Part shown: piece after piece, positions 43,766 through 52,057 of the stretch
Position numbering within the stretch: the stretch's first letter is position 1
Layout: each line of letters starts with the position of its first letter
Assembly: GCA_965212195.1 (NCBI GenBank)
Contig: CBDBUW010000002.1
Coordinates: 186,001 to 250,000 of the forward strand
DNA length: 64,000 bases
Direction of reading: 5' to 3'
Source: JAJCYK01 sp965212195
GTDB lineage: Bacteria > Bacteroidota > Bacteroidia > Cytophagales > Cyclobacteriaceae
Translations under genes and position numbers: made by a program
Notes under the pieces: generated by a model
Told to the model about the DNA's origin: nothing
Databases searched by the model: none
Seen by the model: only the letters and a program-made list of their open reading frames with translations

Positions 43766-44898
43766 AGCTGACTACCTATTGTTTTATAGTACTATTACTG
43801 ATCGGCTTAGATGCCTGTCAACCAAATACCCAAGAAAAGCAGAGTGTTCCGGATGTTGAAACAGCAGCGGTTTCCTGGCTTAATTTCCCAGGATCACCGG
43901 ATCATTCCCAGAATAAAAAAATAGTATTAATAAGTGGTGATGAGGAATACCGCTCGGAGGAAATGCTACCGCAGTTGGCTAAAATCCTGGCCGAGCATCA
44001 TGGCTTTGACTGCAAAGTGCTGTTTGCCCAGGATCCTGCGCATCCTGGAATTGTTGACCCCAACTATCTAAATAGTATCCCAGGGCTGGAGGCATTAGCA
44101 GAAGCAGACCTGGCTGTAATATTTACCCGATTTCGAGCGCTTCCCGATGAACAAATGCAGCATATTCAGACATACCTGCAAGCCGGAAAGCCAATTATGG
44201 GAATCCGCACGGCTACTCATGCATTTAACTTTACAGATAGTACCAGCACTTGGTATCCCTGGGGTAACTATCACAATAACCCCGAAAGTGCCTGGGATGG
44301 AGGTTTTGGCCGGCTGGTGTTAGGAGAACGTTGGCATACTCACCATGGGCATCACAAACATCAAAGCACCAGGGGCATTTTGGCTGGGGTAGCCGAAGCA
44401 CATCCCATAGTAAGAAACTTAGATGAAACGCTCATATGGGGTCCGACGGATGTATATGGGGTTAGATTACCCTTGCCCGGCGATGCTCTGCCATTGGTGC
44501 TGGGTCAGGTGCTCAACAGGGAGGGGCCCTTTAGTGAGGATGATGCTAATTTCGGTCTGAAGCCCACGGATAGCGAAGTGGCTACTGTTAATCCCGCTGC
44601 TGAGGAACCGTACAATCCAAACGATCCTCCTATGCCAATCGCCTGGACAAAAAGTTATCAGCTGCCTGATGGAGAAAGAGGCCAGTCATTTACTTCCACT
44701 ATCGGATCGTCCACCGATTTTGCCAATGAAGGTGTGAGGAGATTGTTGGTCAATGCAGCCTACTATTTACTGGATCTTGAGGTACCCCAACAAGCCCGTG
44801 TCGATCTGGTGGGGATCTATCGACCCTCAGCTTACAGTTTTCACGACGACAGCTATTGGGATGAAAAGCAGCTGAAAATAGCGGATATGAACCCCTGA
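43762..44898 (+). CDS. ThuA-like lipoprotein
   Basis: 378 residues. A lipoprotein signal ends at IGLDAC (C19). The body matches the ThuA/trehalose-utilisation flavodoxin-like domain: LISGDEEYRSEEMLPQLAKIL, AVIFTRFRALPDEQM, GKPIMGIRTATHAFN, and a His-rich segment (ERWHTHHGHHKHQS). The extra C-terminal part (LLVNAAYYLLDLEVP) is common in PVC-type relatives. The biochemical role is not established; such genes travel with membrane-bound dehydrogenases and epimerase-like enzymes. It overlaps the preceding dehydrogenase gene by 4 bases and closes the cluster. Confidence 0.85.
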   Translation: MKLTTYCFIVLLLIGLDACQPNTQEKQSVPDVETAAVSWLNFPGSPDHSQNKKIVLISGDEEYRSEEMLPQLAKILAEHHGFDCKVLFAQDPAHPGIVDPNYLNSIPGLEALAEADLAVIFTRFRALPDEQMQHIQTYLQAGKPIMGIRTATHAFNFTDSTSTWYPWGNYHNNPESAWDGGFGRLVLGERWHTHHGHHKHQSTRGILAGVAEAHPIVRNLDETLIWGPTDVYGVRLPLPGDALPLVLGQVLNREGPFSEDDANFGLKPTDSEVATVNPAAEEPYNPNDPPMPIAWTKSYQLPDGERGQSFTSTIGSSTDFANEGVRRLLVNAAYYLLDLEVPQQARVDLVGIYRPSAYSFHDDSYWDEKQLKIADMNP

Positions 44899-44968
44899 TT
44901 CCCTTTTCAGAGTGGATTTGACAGTTGTTAAAATATGTTAAATGATGTATTTGCTGTCAATATTCACG

Positions 44969-44976
44969 TATTTTTG
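44969..44976 (+). promoter_or_regulatory. -7 element directly before the RprX-like kinase gene
   Basis: TATTTTTG matches TAnnTTTG exactly and ends 5 bases before the ATG at 44982. Transcription would begin at or next to the start codon, so the mRNA may be leaderless. No TTG sits at the usual distance. Confidence 0.45.
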
Positions 44977-44981
44977 TACCT

Positions 44982-46574
44982 ATGTCAAAAGGTACTATTC
45001 GCTTGATAACCATATTGATGGGCATCTCCATGATCGGTTTGGTGAGCTTTCAATTGTATTGGATCAATAGTGCCTTAAAGATCAACGAAGAGCGCTTTAA
45101 TCAGGATGTCCACCAAGCACTCAATAACGTAGTGTCTAAGTTGGAACAGCAGGAGGCACTTTTTACCATTAGCAATAGCTTTGAAACCACTTTCGATCTT
45201 AGTGAGCTTGATTCACTGTCGTTTGACACCCTGACTTTAGTCGATCGTATACCCAAGATTAAGCTAGCACACGATCAGGACAGTGCACTGGAGGACCACT
45301 CCAACTTGCAGGTTACGGTCGAACAGGAAGGTTTCAAATTAGACTTTGAGCAGGACAACACCCTGAAAGCTCGGTCCCTGGGAGAAAATGACGATCAAAA
45401 GCTAGCTTTGGAGATCAAGAAGATACAGCAAAAGGCCGATTCTATTAAAGAAAAGAATAAACTCCGCAGTAAATCGGAAATGGTGACCATTATTTTGGAC
45501 GAACTGCTCACCGGTAAAAGGAAAATGGAAAATCGCTTTCAGCCGGAACAGCTGGATTCTTTATTACGCATGGAATTCATGAATCAGGGCATTAATCTGT
45601 CCTACCAGTATGGGGTGCTGGACCATGCCGAAGATACCTTGATTTACATCAACACTGATGGACAAGACCCATCCCTGCTCCTATCGGATTTAAGAGTTAC
45701 CCTATTCCCAAATGACATTATAGGAAATACCAACTTCCTACTGGTACACTTTCCCAACCAACGAGAGTACTTAATCGGAAAGATATGGCTGCCGCTTTTC
45801 CTGGCAGCTATTTTGATCCTCATTGTAATAGCCTGTTTTGCATATGCTATCATTACCATCCTCCGGCAAAAAAAGCTGTCGACCATAAAGAATGACTTCA
45901 TAAACAATATGACCCACGAGTTCAAGACTCCTATATCCACCATTTCACTGGCAACAGAAGCGCTGCAGGACCGTAGTATGACCAAAAACCAGGGACTGGT
46001 CGATCGCTATTTGAAAATAATCGATGTAGAAAACCACCGCTTAAGTCGTCAGGTGGAAAAAGTACTGCAAATTGCCTCACTGGAAAAAGAGGATTTCAAA
46101 CTAAAAATCGAAGAGGTCGATGTACATAAAGCCATTGAAAAAGTCTTGGAGAACATTACCCTGCAAGTAGAGAAAAAAGGCGGGAACATTACTACCGACT
46201 TTAAGGCTACCAGTCAAATAATTCCCGCCGATGAGCATCATCTTACCAATATCTTTTACAACCTACTAGATAACGCTAATAAATATACTGATAAGCCTCC
46301 CTTGATCAATATTACTACCGATGATGCTCCGGGTAAAGGCATTTGGATTAGGATCATTGACAACGGCATTGGAATGACCAAAGAGGTAATCAACAAGATT
46401 TTTGATAAATTCTATCGCAAACCCACTGGCAACCTCCACGATGTTAAGGGCTTTGGCTTGGGATTAGCCTATGTTAAAGCACTAATCGAGGCGCATGGAG
46501 GGGACATCCATGTTAAGAGCTCTGCGGGAAAAGGCAGTGTCTTTGAAATATTCTTACCGAATCCAGGAACATGA
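44982..46574 (+). CDS. RprX-like sensor histidine kinase
   Basis: 530 residues with TM 9-29 and TM 268-294 flanking a ~235-residue periplasmic sensor. HisKA domain with NMTHEFKTPIS (H312), then HATPase_c with NLLDNANKY, IRIIDNGIGM, KFYR and GLGLAYVKALIEAHGG. There is no HAMP between TM2 and HisKA, as in RprX of Bacteroides. It overlaps the response regulator gene by 4 bases (ATGA). Sensed signal unknown. Confidence 0.92.
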   Translation: MSKGTIRLITILMGISMIGLVSFQLYWINSALKINEERFNQDVHQALNNVVSKLEQQEALFTISNSFETTFDLSELDSLSFDTLTLVDRIPKIKLAHDQDSALEDHSNLQVTVEQEGFKLDFEQDNTLKARSLGENDDQKLALEIKKIQQKADSIKEKNKLRSKSEMVTIILDELLTGKRKMENRFQPEQLDSLLRMEFMNQGINLSYQYGVLDHAEDTLIYINTDGQDPSLLLSDLRVTLFPNDIIGNTNFLLVHFPNQREYLIGKIWLPLFLAAILILIVIACFAYAIITILRQKKLSTIKNDFINNMTHEFKTPISTISLATEALQDRSMTKNQGLVDRYLKIIDVENHRLSRQVEKVLQIASLEKEDFKLKIEEVDVHKAIEKVLENITLQVEKKGGNITTDFKATSQIIPADEHHLTNIFYNLLDNANKYTDKPPLINITTDDAPGKGIWIRIIDNGIGMTKEVINKIFDKFYRKPTGNLHDVKGFGLGLAYVKALIEAHGGDIHVKSSAGKGSVFEIFLPNPGT

Positions 46575-47260
46575 AAAAAGAGAAGCTATTGATCGTTGAG
46601 GACGACCTTAACTTGGGTCAGATCTTAAAGGAATATCTGGAAGCTAAAGGATTTGACACTCATTTATGTCGCGACGGCGAAGAGGGCATCATTACTTTCC
46701 GGAATCAAAAGTTTGACCTGTGCATTCTGGACATTATGATGCCAAAAAAAGACGGGTTTACGCTGGCTAAAGAAATCAGGTTGACCGACAAGCATACCCC
46801 TATCATATTTCTTACGGCTAAGTCCATGAAAGAAGACACCCTGGAAGGGTTCAAGATCGGTGCTGACGATTATATCACCAAGCCCTTCAGCATGGAAGAG
46901 TTGCTGCTGCGGTTGATGGCTATTCTCAGACGTACAGGGTCCCTACAAAACAAAAATCAGAATACCTTTCAGTTCGGATCCTTTGTATTCCACTACGATC
47001 AACAGATGCTCAATCAGGGTGATGAACAGCAAAAACTGACTTCCAAAGAATCGGAATTATTGCGGTTGCTTTGCCAAAATATCAACCATACCTTGGATCG
47101 CTCAGCGGCTTTGAAGACCATTTGGAAAGATGACAGTTACTTCAATGCCCGCAGCATGGATGTGTATATTGCGAAGCTCCGAAAATATTTGAAAAAGGAC
47201 GATGACATCCGCATTCTGACCATTCATGGAGAGGGTTTCAAGCTTGTATCTTTAAAATAG
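46571..47260 (+). CDS. RprY-like OmpR/PhoB-family response regulator
   Basis: 229 residues. Receiver domain with acidic pocket VEDD, phosphoacceptor D54 in ILDIMMPKKDG, T in FLTAKS and K in YITKPFS. C-terminal winged-helix DNA-binding domain (LTSKESELLRLLCQN, RSMDVYIAKLRKYLKKDD). Pairs with the preceding kinase. RprXY of Bacteroides affects envelope and oxidative-stress genes, but the regulon here is not known. Confidence 0.94.
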   Translation: MKKEKLLIVEDDLNLGQILKEYLEAKGFDTHLCRDGEEGIITFRNQKFDLCILDIMMPKKDGFTLAKEIRLTDKHTPIIFLTAKSMKEDTLEGFKIGADDYITKPFSMEELLLRLMAILRRTGSLQNKNQNTFQFGSFVFHYDQQMLNQGDEQQKLTSKESELLRLLCQNINHTLDRSAALKTIWKDDSYFNARSMDVYIAKLRKYLKKDDDIRILTIHGEGFKLVSLK

Positions 47261-47354
47261 ATTACGTAGTTTTATTATTCCCATCAAGCGAATTTTGGGA
47301 ATTCCAGTTATCCCTGTTCTGTCCTCTTACCAAGAAAAATAACAGGCCTTATTT

Positions 47355-48083
47355 ATGATCCACTTGATTCCTTCCATAACGGTTATGAAGGGCAAGACTA
47401 CACGTCTTACCCCTGGAGATTTTAGTAAGGAAAAAGTATACGATCAAAGCCCCTTAGAGTTAGCCATGCAGTTTGAAGCTGCCGGAGTCAGTCAAATACA
47501 CCTGGTAGATCTTGAAGGAGCCCGGCGAGGAAGTTCTGTCAACTATCAGGTGCTGGAAGCCATATGCGGGCATACCAATTTAAAGGTGAGTTTTAGCGGA
47601 GGGATATCCACCGACGGAGATATCAGCAAAGCTTATGAATATGGAGCACATAATATCATTGCCGCCACCATAGCGGCCTATCGTCCTGAGTACTTCGCTT
47701 CCTGGATCATGTCTTATGGCCGGGAGAGGATTGTACTGGGAGCCGATTCCATTAAGGGTAAAATAGCCATTAAGGGATGGCAAAAAGATACTGCCATAGA
47801 TTTATTCGAGCACATCGAGTACTTCTTTAACAGGGGCTTGAAATATGTTAAGACCACCGATGTTTCCAAACACGGAGCCATGTCCGGACCTTCTCTTGAA
47901 TTGTATAAGGAAATACTAAAACGTTTTCCGGGGATTTGTTTACTGGCCAGTGGAGGAGTGCGTTCTGTAGAAGATATAGAACAGCTACAAGAACTGGGTG
48001 TATGGGGTGTAGTGTTTGGTAAAGCCTTTTACGAAGGTGTGCTAACTTTGAAGGACCTGGAGAGATTTTTGATCAGCGCTTAA
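47355..48083 (+). CDS. Stand-alone HisA-like TIM-barrel protein with altered active site
   Basis: 242 residues that follow the HisA fold throughout: LTPGDFSKEKVYD, HLVDLEGA, FSGGIS, LGADSIKGKIAIKGW, TTDVSKHGAMSGPSLELY and ASGGVRSVEDI...FGKAFYEG. HisA isomerises ProFAR in histidine synthesis using an Asp in the first strand (IPAID). Here that site reads IPSIT, with T9 in place of Asp, and the canonical TD(I/L)S(K/R)DG has H173 in place of Asp. The second catalytic Asp (D131) is kept. No other his gene is near. It may be a reassigned paralogue or an enzyme for another phosphoribosyl substrate. Converges with the next gene (4-base overlap). Confidence 0.75.
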   Translation: MIHLIPSITVMKGKTTRLTPGDFSKEKVYDQSPLELAMQFEAAGVSQIHLVDLEGARRGSSVNYQVLEAICGHTNLKVSFSGGISTDGDISKAYEYGAHNIIAATIAAYRPEYFASWIMSYGRERIVLGADSIKGKIAIKGWQKDTAIDLFEHIEYFFNRGLKYVKTTDVSKHGAMSGPSLELYKEILKRFPGICLLASGGVRSVEDIEQLQELGVWGVVFGKAFYEGVLTLKDLERFLISA

Positions 48084-48466
48084 ATAGCAGGTGGAGCCAA
48101 CTTTTGGTACAACCGGTTTAGATTAACTCCCGACCAACCACTGGAATTACTCTCATCTTGTCGACGATTCACAATCTTGAAGATGTCTGCGTACTTGATC
48201 TTGTAAATCAAGTAAAAGATAAAGTTAAAAGAGACACTTGACATACTAACACCCTCTTCATCAGTAGCCGGTTCCTCGCTTTGAGCGGCATCAACTGAGG
48301 CATCATTAGCAGCGTTGTCCTGCTCAACTTGCTCTTTTTTTGACTCTTTTTGGGAATTTTTATTATTGTCGTTGTTGCCTTCGGTAGCATAAACTACTGT
48401 GGCTAAGACCATAAACAAGGCTAAACCGAATACTTTCAGGCTGTTAAGGCTAAAAAAAGAGTTCAT
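48080..48466 (-). CDS. Small secreted protein, unknown function
   Basis: 128 residues. A signal peptide (FGLALFMVLATVVYA) is followed by a long Asn/Gln/Glu-rich low-complexity stretch (~30-70) and a hydrophobic/aromatic segment (SVSFNFIFYLIYKIKYADIFK). No family recognised. It converges with the HisA-like gene by 4 bases and faces away from murF-alr; the 94-base gap shows only weak promoter-like elements. Confidence 0.5.
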   Translation of the reverse strand: MNSFFSLNSLKVFGLALFMVLATVVYATEGNNDNNKNSQKESKKEQVEQDNAANDASVDAAQSEEPATDEEGVSMSSVSFNFIFYLIYKIKYADIFKIVNRRQDESNSSGWSGVNLNRLYQKLAPPAI

Positions 48467-48560
48467 TGGGGCAGTGGTTGTGCTTTATGAATAACGTGCA
48501 TAAGGCGAAAAAGTTACGAAAATAGTTTAGATTTATCCAGCGTTTCCGCAACCTAAAAGC

Positions 48561-50990
48561 ATGCTGAAGTTTTCAGAATTAGCTACAATTACCGGGGGTA
48601 ATTTAGCCCAATTGCATGTCGATCAGCCGATCGACAGATTGCTCATTGACAGCCGGCAGCTAATTGTTCGCCCTCAATCGGTTTTTGTAGCCATCTCAGG
48701 ACCGCGTCATGACGGTCATGATTATTTAGTAAACACTTACCAGCAAGGTATCCGGAATTTTATTGTGGAACGACCTTGGCTGTCACCTCCTGCAGATGCC
48801 AACATATTGATAGTACCTAATTCCGTGCAGGCCCTTCAAGACTTGGCTCAGAACCACCGCCAGCAATTTGATCTTCCTATACTAGGCATCACAGGTAGCA
48901 ATGCTAAAACATTGATCAAAGAATGGCTCTATCAACTGTTGCCGGATAAGAAAGTAGTTAAGAGTCCCAAGAGCTACAACTCACAGGTTGGAGTGCCGCT
49001 TTCAGTATGGCAACTGCATGCGGGTGCTGATTTTGCCATTTTCGAAGCGGGAATTTCTCAGCCCGGGGAAATGGCAAACCTGGAAGCGGTTATTAGACCT
49101 ACTATGGGAATATTTAGCAATATCGGGCCGGCGCATGATCGCGGGTTCCGTGGCCTGGAAGAAAAAGTTCAAGAGAAAGCACTCCTTTTCAGGAATGTTC
49201 ACAAAGTTATCTACCGCAAAGATCATAGTCTTATTCACCAGGTACTGAACCAAGAGTTGTCCACAGATCAATTACTGTGCTGGTCCGACACAGAATCAGC
49301 AGACGTAACTTTTAAAATTCGTGTGGCGGCTGGCCTCAGCTTTTGTGAATGGCAATACCGGGGACGTAAGGGGGAAGTTAAGGTACCCTTCAGCGATCCT
49401 GCCTCATTGGAAAATCTGATGCATTGTTTGACATTGTTATTGTTCCTGGATTATTCACCCGAGGAGATCCGCCGCCGGGTGCAGAACCTGGAAAGCGTTC
49501 CTCATCGTCTATCACTAAAGAAGGGACTGCATTCCTGCTATCTTATTGATGACACTTACAACAACGACCTGGCAGGTTTGGAGATAGCCCTGGAGTTCAT
49601 GAACCAGCAACCACAGGCCAAATCAAAAACGCTGATTTTGTCCGACATCCAGCAATCAGCCCAACCGGATGAAGAATTGTATGGCAAAGTAGCGGCACTT
49701 ATACAATCTAAAGGGGTCCGGAACTTCTGCGGCATTGGTAAAGGGCTGAGCAAGTCGAAAGCCTTGTTTCCCGATCATCATAGATTTTACATCGACACAA
49801 AGGACTTCCTGAGTGCCCGTCCAGAGTTTCACCACGAATTGATCCTTATAAAGGGTGCCCGTGAATTTGCCTTCGAACGCATCGTAAATCAACTGCAGGA
49901 AAAACTGCACGGCACCGTACTGGAGATCGATTTGAATGCCCTTACCTATAATTTGAACCATTACCGTCAAATGCTGCCTTCTGCAACCAAGATCATGGTT
50001 ATGGTCAAGGCCTTTGCCTATGGCAGCGGCAGTCAGGAAGTCGCACATCTGTTGCAATATCAGGGGGTGGACTATCTGGGAGTGGCCTATGCCGATGAAG
50101 GTATTACTTTACGCAGGGATGGGATTGAGCTGCCGATCATGGTGATGAATCCCGCCCCCGAAACCTTTGATCAACTTCTGGAACATCAGTTGGAGCCGGA
50201 AATCTATAGTTGGGAGCTGTTCGTGGCATATCAACGTTTCTGTCAACAAGAAAACAGGGCTATGCCCATACATTTGAAAATTGATACCGGCATGCATCGA
50301 TTGGGGTTTGAACTGGGCCAATTGGAGGATTTTATTAATCAATTCCAAGCTTTTCCTTTGGAGGTAGCCAGCATCTTTTCGCATCTGGCGGCGTCCGACG
50401 ATCCCAATCAGAAGGAGTTTACGGGGTACCAGGCAGCTACTTTTATTGGTGCCGTAGAACAACTGCAAGCCGCACTAAATATCAGGCCATTAAAGCATCT
50501 GCTTAATTCTTCAGGAATTGTCCACTACCCAGAGTATACCATGGACATGGTACGACTGGGAGTGGGACTTTATGGAGTGGGGCCAAAATCGCTGGGGCTG
50601 CAAAACATCAGTACACTAAAAACCACCATCAGCCAAATCAAGCAGCTCAAGAAAGGCGAAACCATAGGATATGGCAGAGCCGGCCATGCACAGTCCGATA
50701 TGACTATGGCCACCATTGCTATTGGTTATGCCGATGGCTACAATCGCAGGAATAGCAACGGCGTGGGAAAGGTTCTGGTTAGGGAGAAATTGGCCCCGGT
50801 GGTAGGTAACGTCTGTATGGATATGACCATGATCGACATTTCAGGAATCGAAGCTGAAGTAGGAGAGGAGGTTGTCATATTCAACCAAGACCGCACTATA
50901 GATCAAATTGCTGATGATATCGGAACCATCCCCTACGAGATATTAACCCAGGTTAGCGATCGGGTGAAACGAGTCTATTTTACTCAGTAA
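48561..50990 (+). CDS. Bifunctional MurF (UDP-MurNAc-tripeptide D-Ala-D-Ala ligase) / alanine racemase
   Basis: 809 residues. The N-terminal ~450 are a Mur ligase: MurF N-domain (FVAISGPRHDGHDYL), central ATP site GITGSNAKTLIKEW, YNSQVGVPLS and a C-terminal Mur domain (YLIDDTYNNDLAGLEIAL). Residues ~450-809 are a PLP alanine racemase: MVMVKAFAYGSG carries the PLP Lys, SIFSHLAASDDP and the TIGYGRAG/IGYADGYNRR region the Tyr, and MDMTMIDISG the C-terminal barrel. The fusion links supply of D-Ala to its use in peptidoglycan. The P-loop reads GSNAKT where most homologues have GSNGKT. Confidence 0.95.
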   Translation: MLKFSELATITGGNLAQLHVDQPIDRLLIDSRQLIVRPQSVFVAISGPRHDGHDYLVNTYQQGIRNFIVERPWLSPPADANILIVPNSVQALQDLAQNHRQQFDLPILGITGSNAKTLIKEWLYQLLPDKKVVKSPKSYNSQVGVPLSVWQLHAGADFAIFEAGISQPGEMANLEAVIRPTMGIFSNIGPAHDRGFRGLEEKVQEKALLFRNVHKVIYRKDHSLIHQVLNQELSTDQLLCWSDTESADVTFKIRVAAGLSFCEWQYRGRKGEVKVPFSDPASLENLMHCLTLLLFLDYSPEEIRRRVQNLESVPHRLSLKKGLHSCYLIDDTYNNDLAGLEIALEFMNQQPQAKSKTLILSDIQQSAQPDEELYGKVAALIQSKGVRNFCGIGKGLSKSKALFPDHHRFYIDTKDFLSARPEFHHELILIKGAREFAFERIVNQLQEKLHGTVLEIDLNALTYNLNHYRQMLPSATKIMVMVKAFAYGSGSQEVAHLLQYQGVDYLGVAYADEGITLRRDGIELPIMVMNPAPETFDQLLEHQLEPEIYSWELFVAYQRFCQQENRAMPIHLKIDTGMHRLGFELGQLEDFINQFQAFPLEVASIFSHLAASDDPNQKEFTGYQAATFIGAVEQLQAALNIRPLKHLLNSSGIVHYPEYTMDMVRLGVGLYGVGPKSLGLQNISTLKTTISQIKQLKKGETIGYGRAGHAQSDMTMATIAIGYADGYNRRNSNGVGKVLVREKLAPVVGNVCMDMTMIDISGIEAEVGEEVVIFNQDRTIDQIADDIGTIPYEILTQVSDRVKRVYFTQ

Positions 50991-51063
50991 ATAGTGCGTA
51001 TTATTCCTGCATTTGTCATTCTGTGGACAAATTATTCAGGGGGAATCGCTGTTTTCATATGGC

Positions 51064-52056
51064 ATGCTAAAACACACTTTTTGTAAGATCATACTTTTGG
51101 CGATATTCATGCTTCAGGCGATGAGTACCAATGTTTTTGGTCAAACTTGTTGTTCCGGAGGAGTGCCCTTGTCCGGCAATTTGGGACTTCCTGCCAGTGA
51201 TACAGACACCTGGCAGGTATCTTTAAATTACGACCTTAATGTACTTAGGACTTTAAAAAATGGCACCGAAACACTTGACGAACGGGACCGGCAGCGTCTA
51301 ACTCATTCCATCCTGCTGGAATTAGGATACACTTTTTCCAAACGATTTTCTGCAGATCTTTTTCTGTCATTTGTTCGTCAAGAGCGTCGTATACAGAACC
51401 CCGGACTACCTGACCAAAATCAGAGCACCAGTGGTATAGGTGATGGGGTGCTGCTGCTTAAATATAACTTGATCAGCAGCGCAACAGATGTTTTGACCAT
51501 TGGAGTGGGGCCAAAGATTCCTATAGGGGCTTCCGACGTTACCAAGAACGGGATCTTGTTAGGTGCCGACCTCCAACCGGGAAGTGGCGCTTGGGATGGT
51601 GTGATCTGGGGATATTTTTCGCACAACCTGCAATCGCGTAAAAGTATGAGCTACACGTTTACCTCTACCTACCGATATACCGGCACCAACGAAAATTTTC
51701 GACTGGATCAGTCATATCGCTTTGGCAGTGAATTTCAGGGGATCTTTGGAGTTGGTGATCGAGTGGTAGTAGGCAAAATGCTGTGGGACCCCTCACTCTC
51801 TTTTCGGTACCGACGAGCTTGGGAAGATCAAGTAGGGGGTAACGAATTGCCCAACACCGGCGGAGAATGGGTTTTCATAAACCCCGTCCTGGGCTTCAGC
51901 ATTACTAGCAAACTGGCCTTCAACGTAGGGGTGGAGCTTCCATTGTATGCCAACATCACCGGCACCCAACTTACTCCCACCTATCGTATCAATACCGGCT
52001 TTTATCTGGTATTAGGAGCGCAATCATTGGATATACAACCATTAAAGAAACAATAA
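51064..52056 (+). CDS. Outer-membrane beta-barrel protein (transporter-like)
   Basis: Start chosen at the ATG at 51064 (51 bases into the longest frame) because MLKHTFCKIILLAIFMLQAM...VFGQ then forms the signal peptide. The mature protein begins TCCSGGVPLSGNLGLP and continues as alternating beta-strands (WQVSLNYDLNVLRTL, LTHSILLELGYTFSKRFSADLFLSFVRQ, SMSYTFTSTYRY) and ends in FYLVLGAQSLDIQP. Length 330. A Cys pair at the mature N-terminus could bind a metal or form a disulphide. It overlaps nothing but lies one base before the DUF3179 gene. Substrate unknown. Confidence 0.75.
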   Translation: MLKHTFCKIILLAIFMLQAMSTNVFGQTCCSGGVPLSGNLGLPASDTDTWQVSLNYDLNVLRTLKNGTETLDERDRQRLTHSILLELGYTFSKRFSADLFLSFVRQERRIQNPGLPDQNQSTSGIGDGVLLLKYNLISSATDVLTIGVGPKIPIGASDVTKNGILLGADLQPGSGAWDGVIWGYFSHNLQSRKSMSYTFTSTYRYTGTNENFRLDQSYRFGSEFQGIFGVGDRVVVGKMLWDPSLSFRYRRAWEDQVGGNELPNTGGEWVFINPVLGFSITSKLAFNVGVELPLYANITGTQLTPTYRINTGFYLVLGAQSLDIQPLKKQ

Positions 52057-52057
52057 T

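Noticed and set aside
47261..48083. Histidine biosynthesis operon
   Set aside because: No other his gene is found within reach, and the HisA-like protein lacks a key Asp.
51013..51063. Earlier start for the barrel protein
   Set aside because: It would put 17 polar residues before the signal peptide; the ATG at 51064 fits better.
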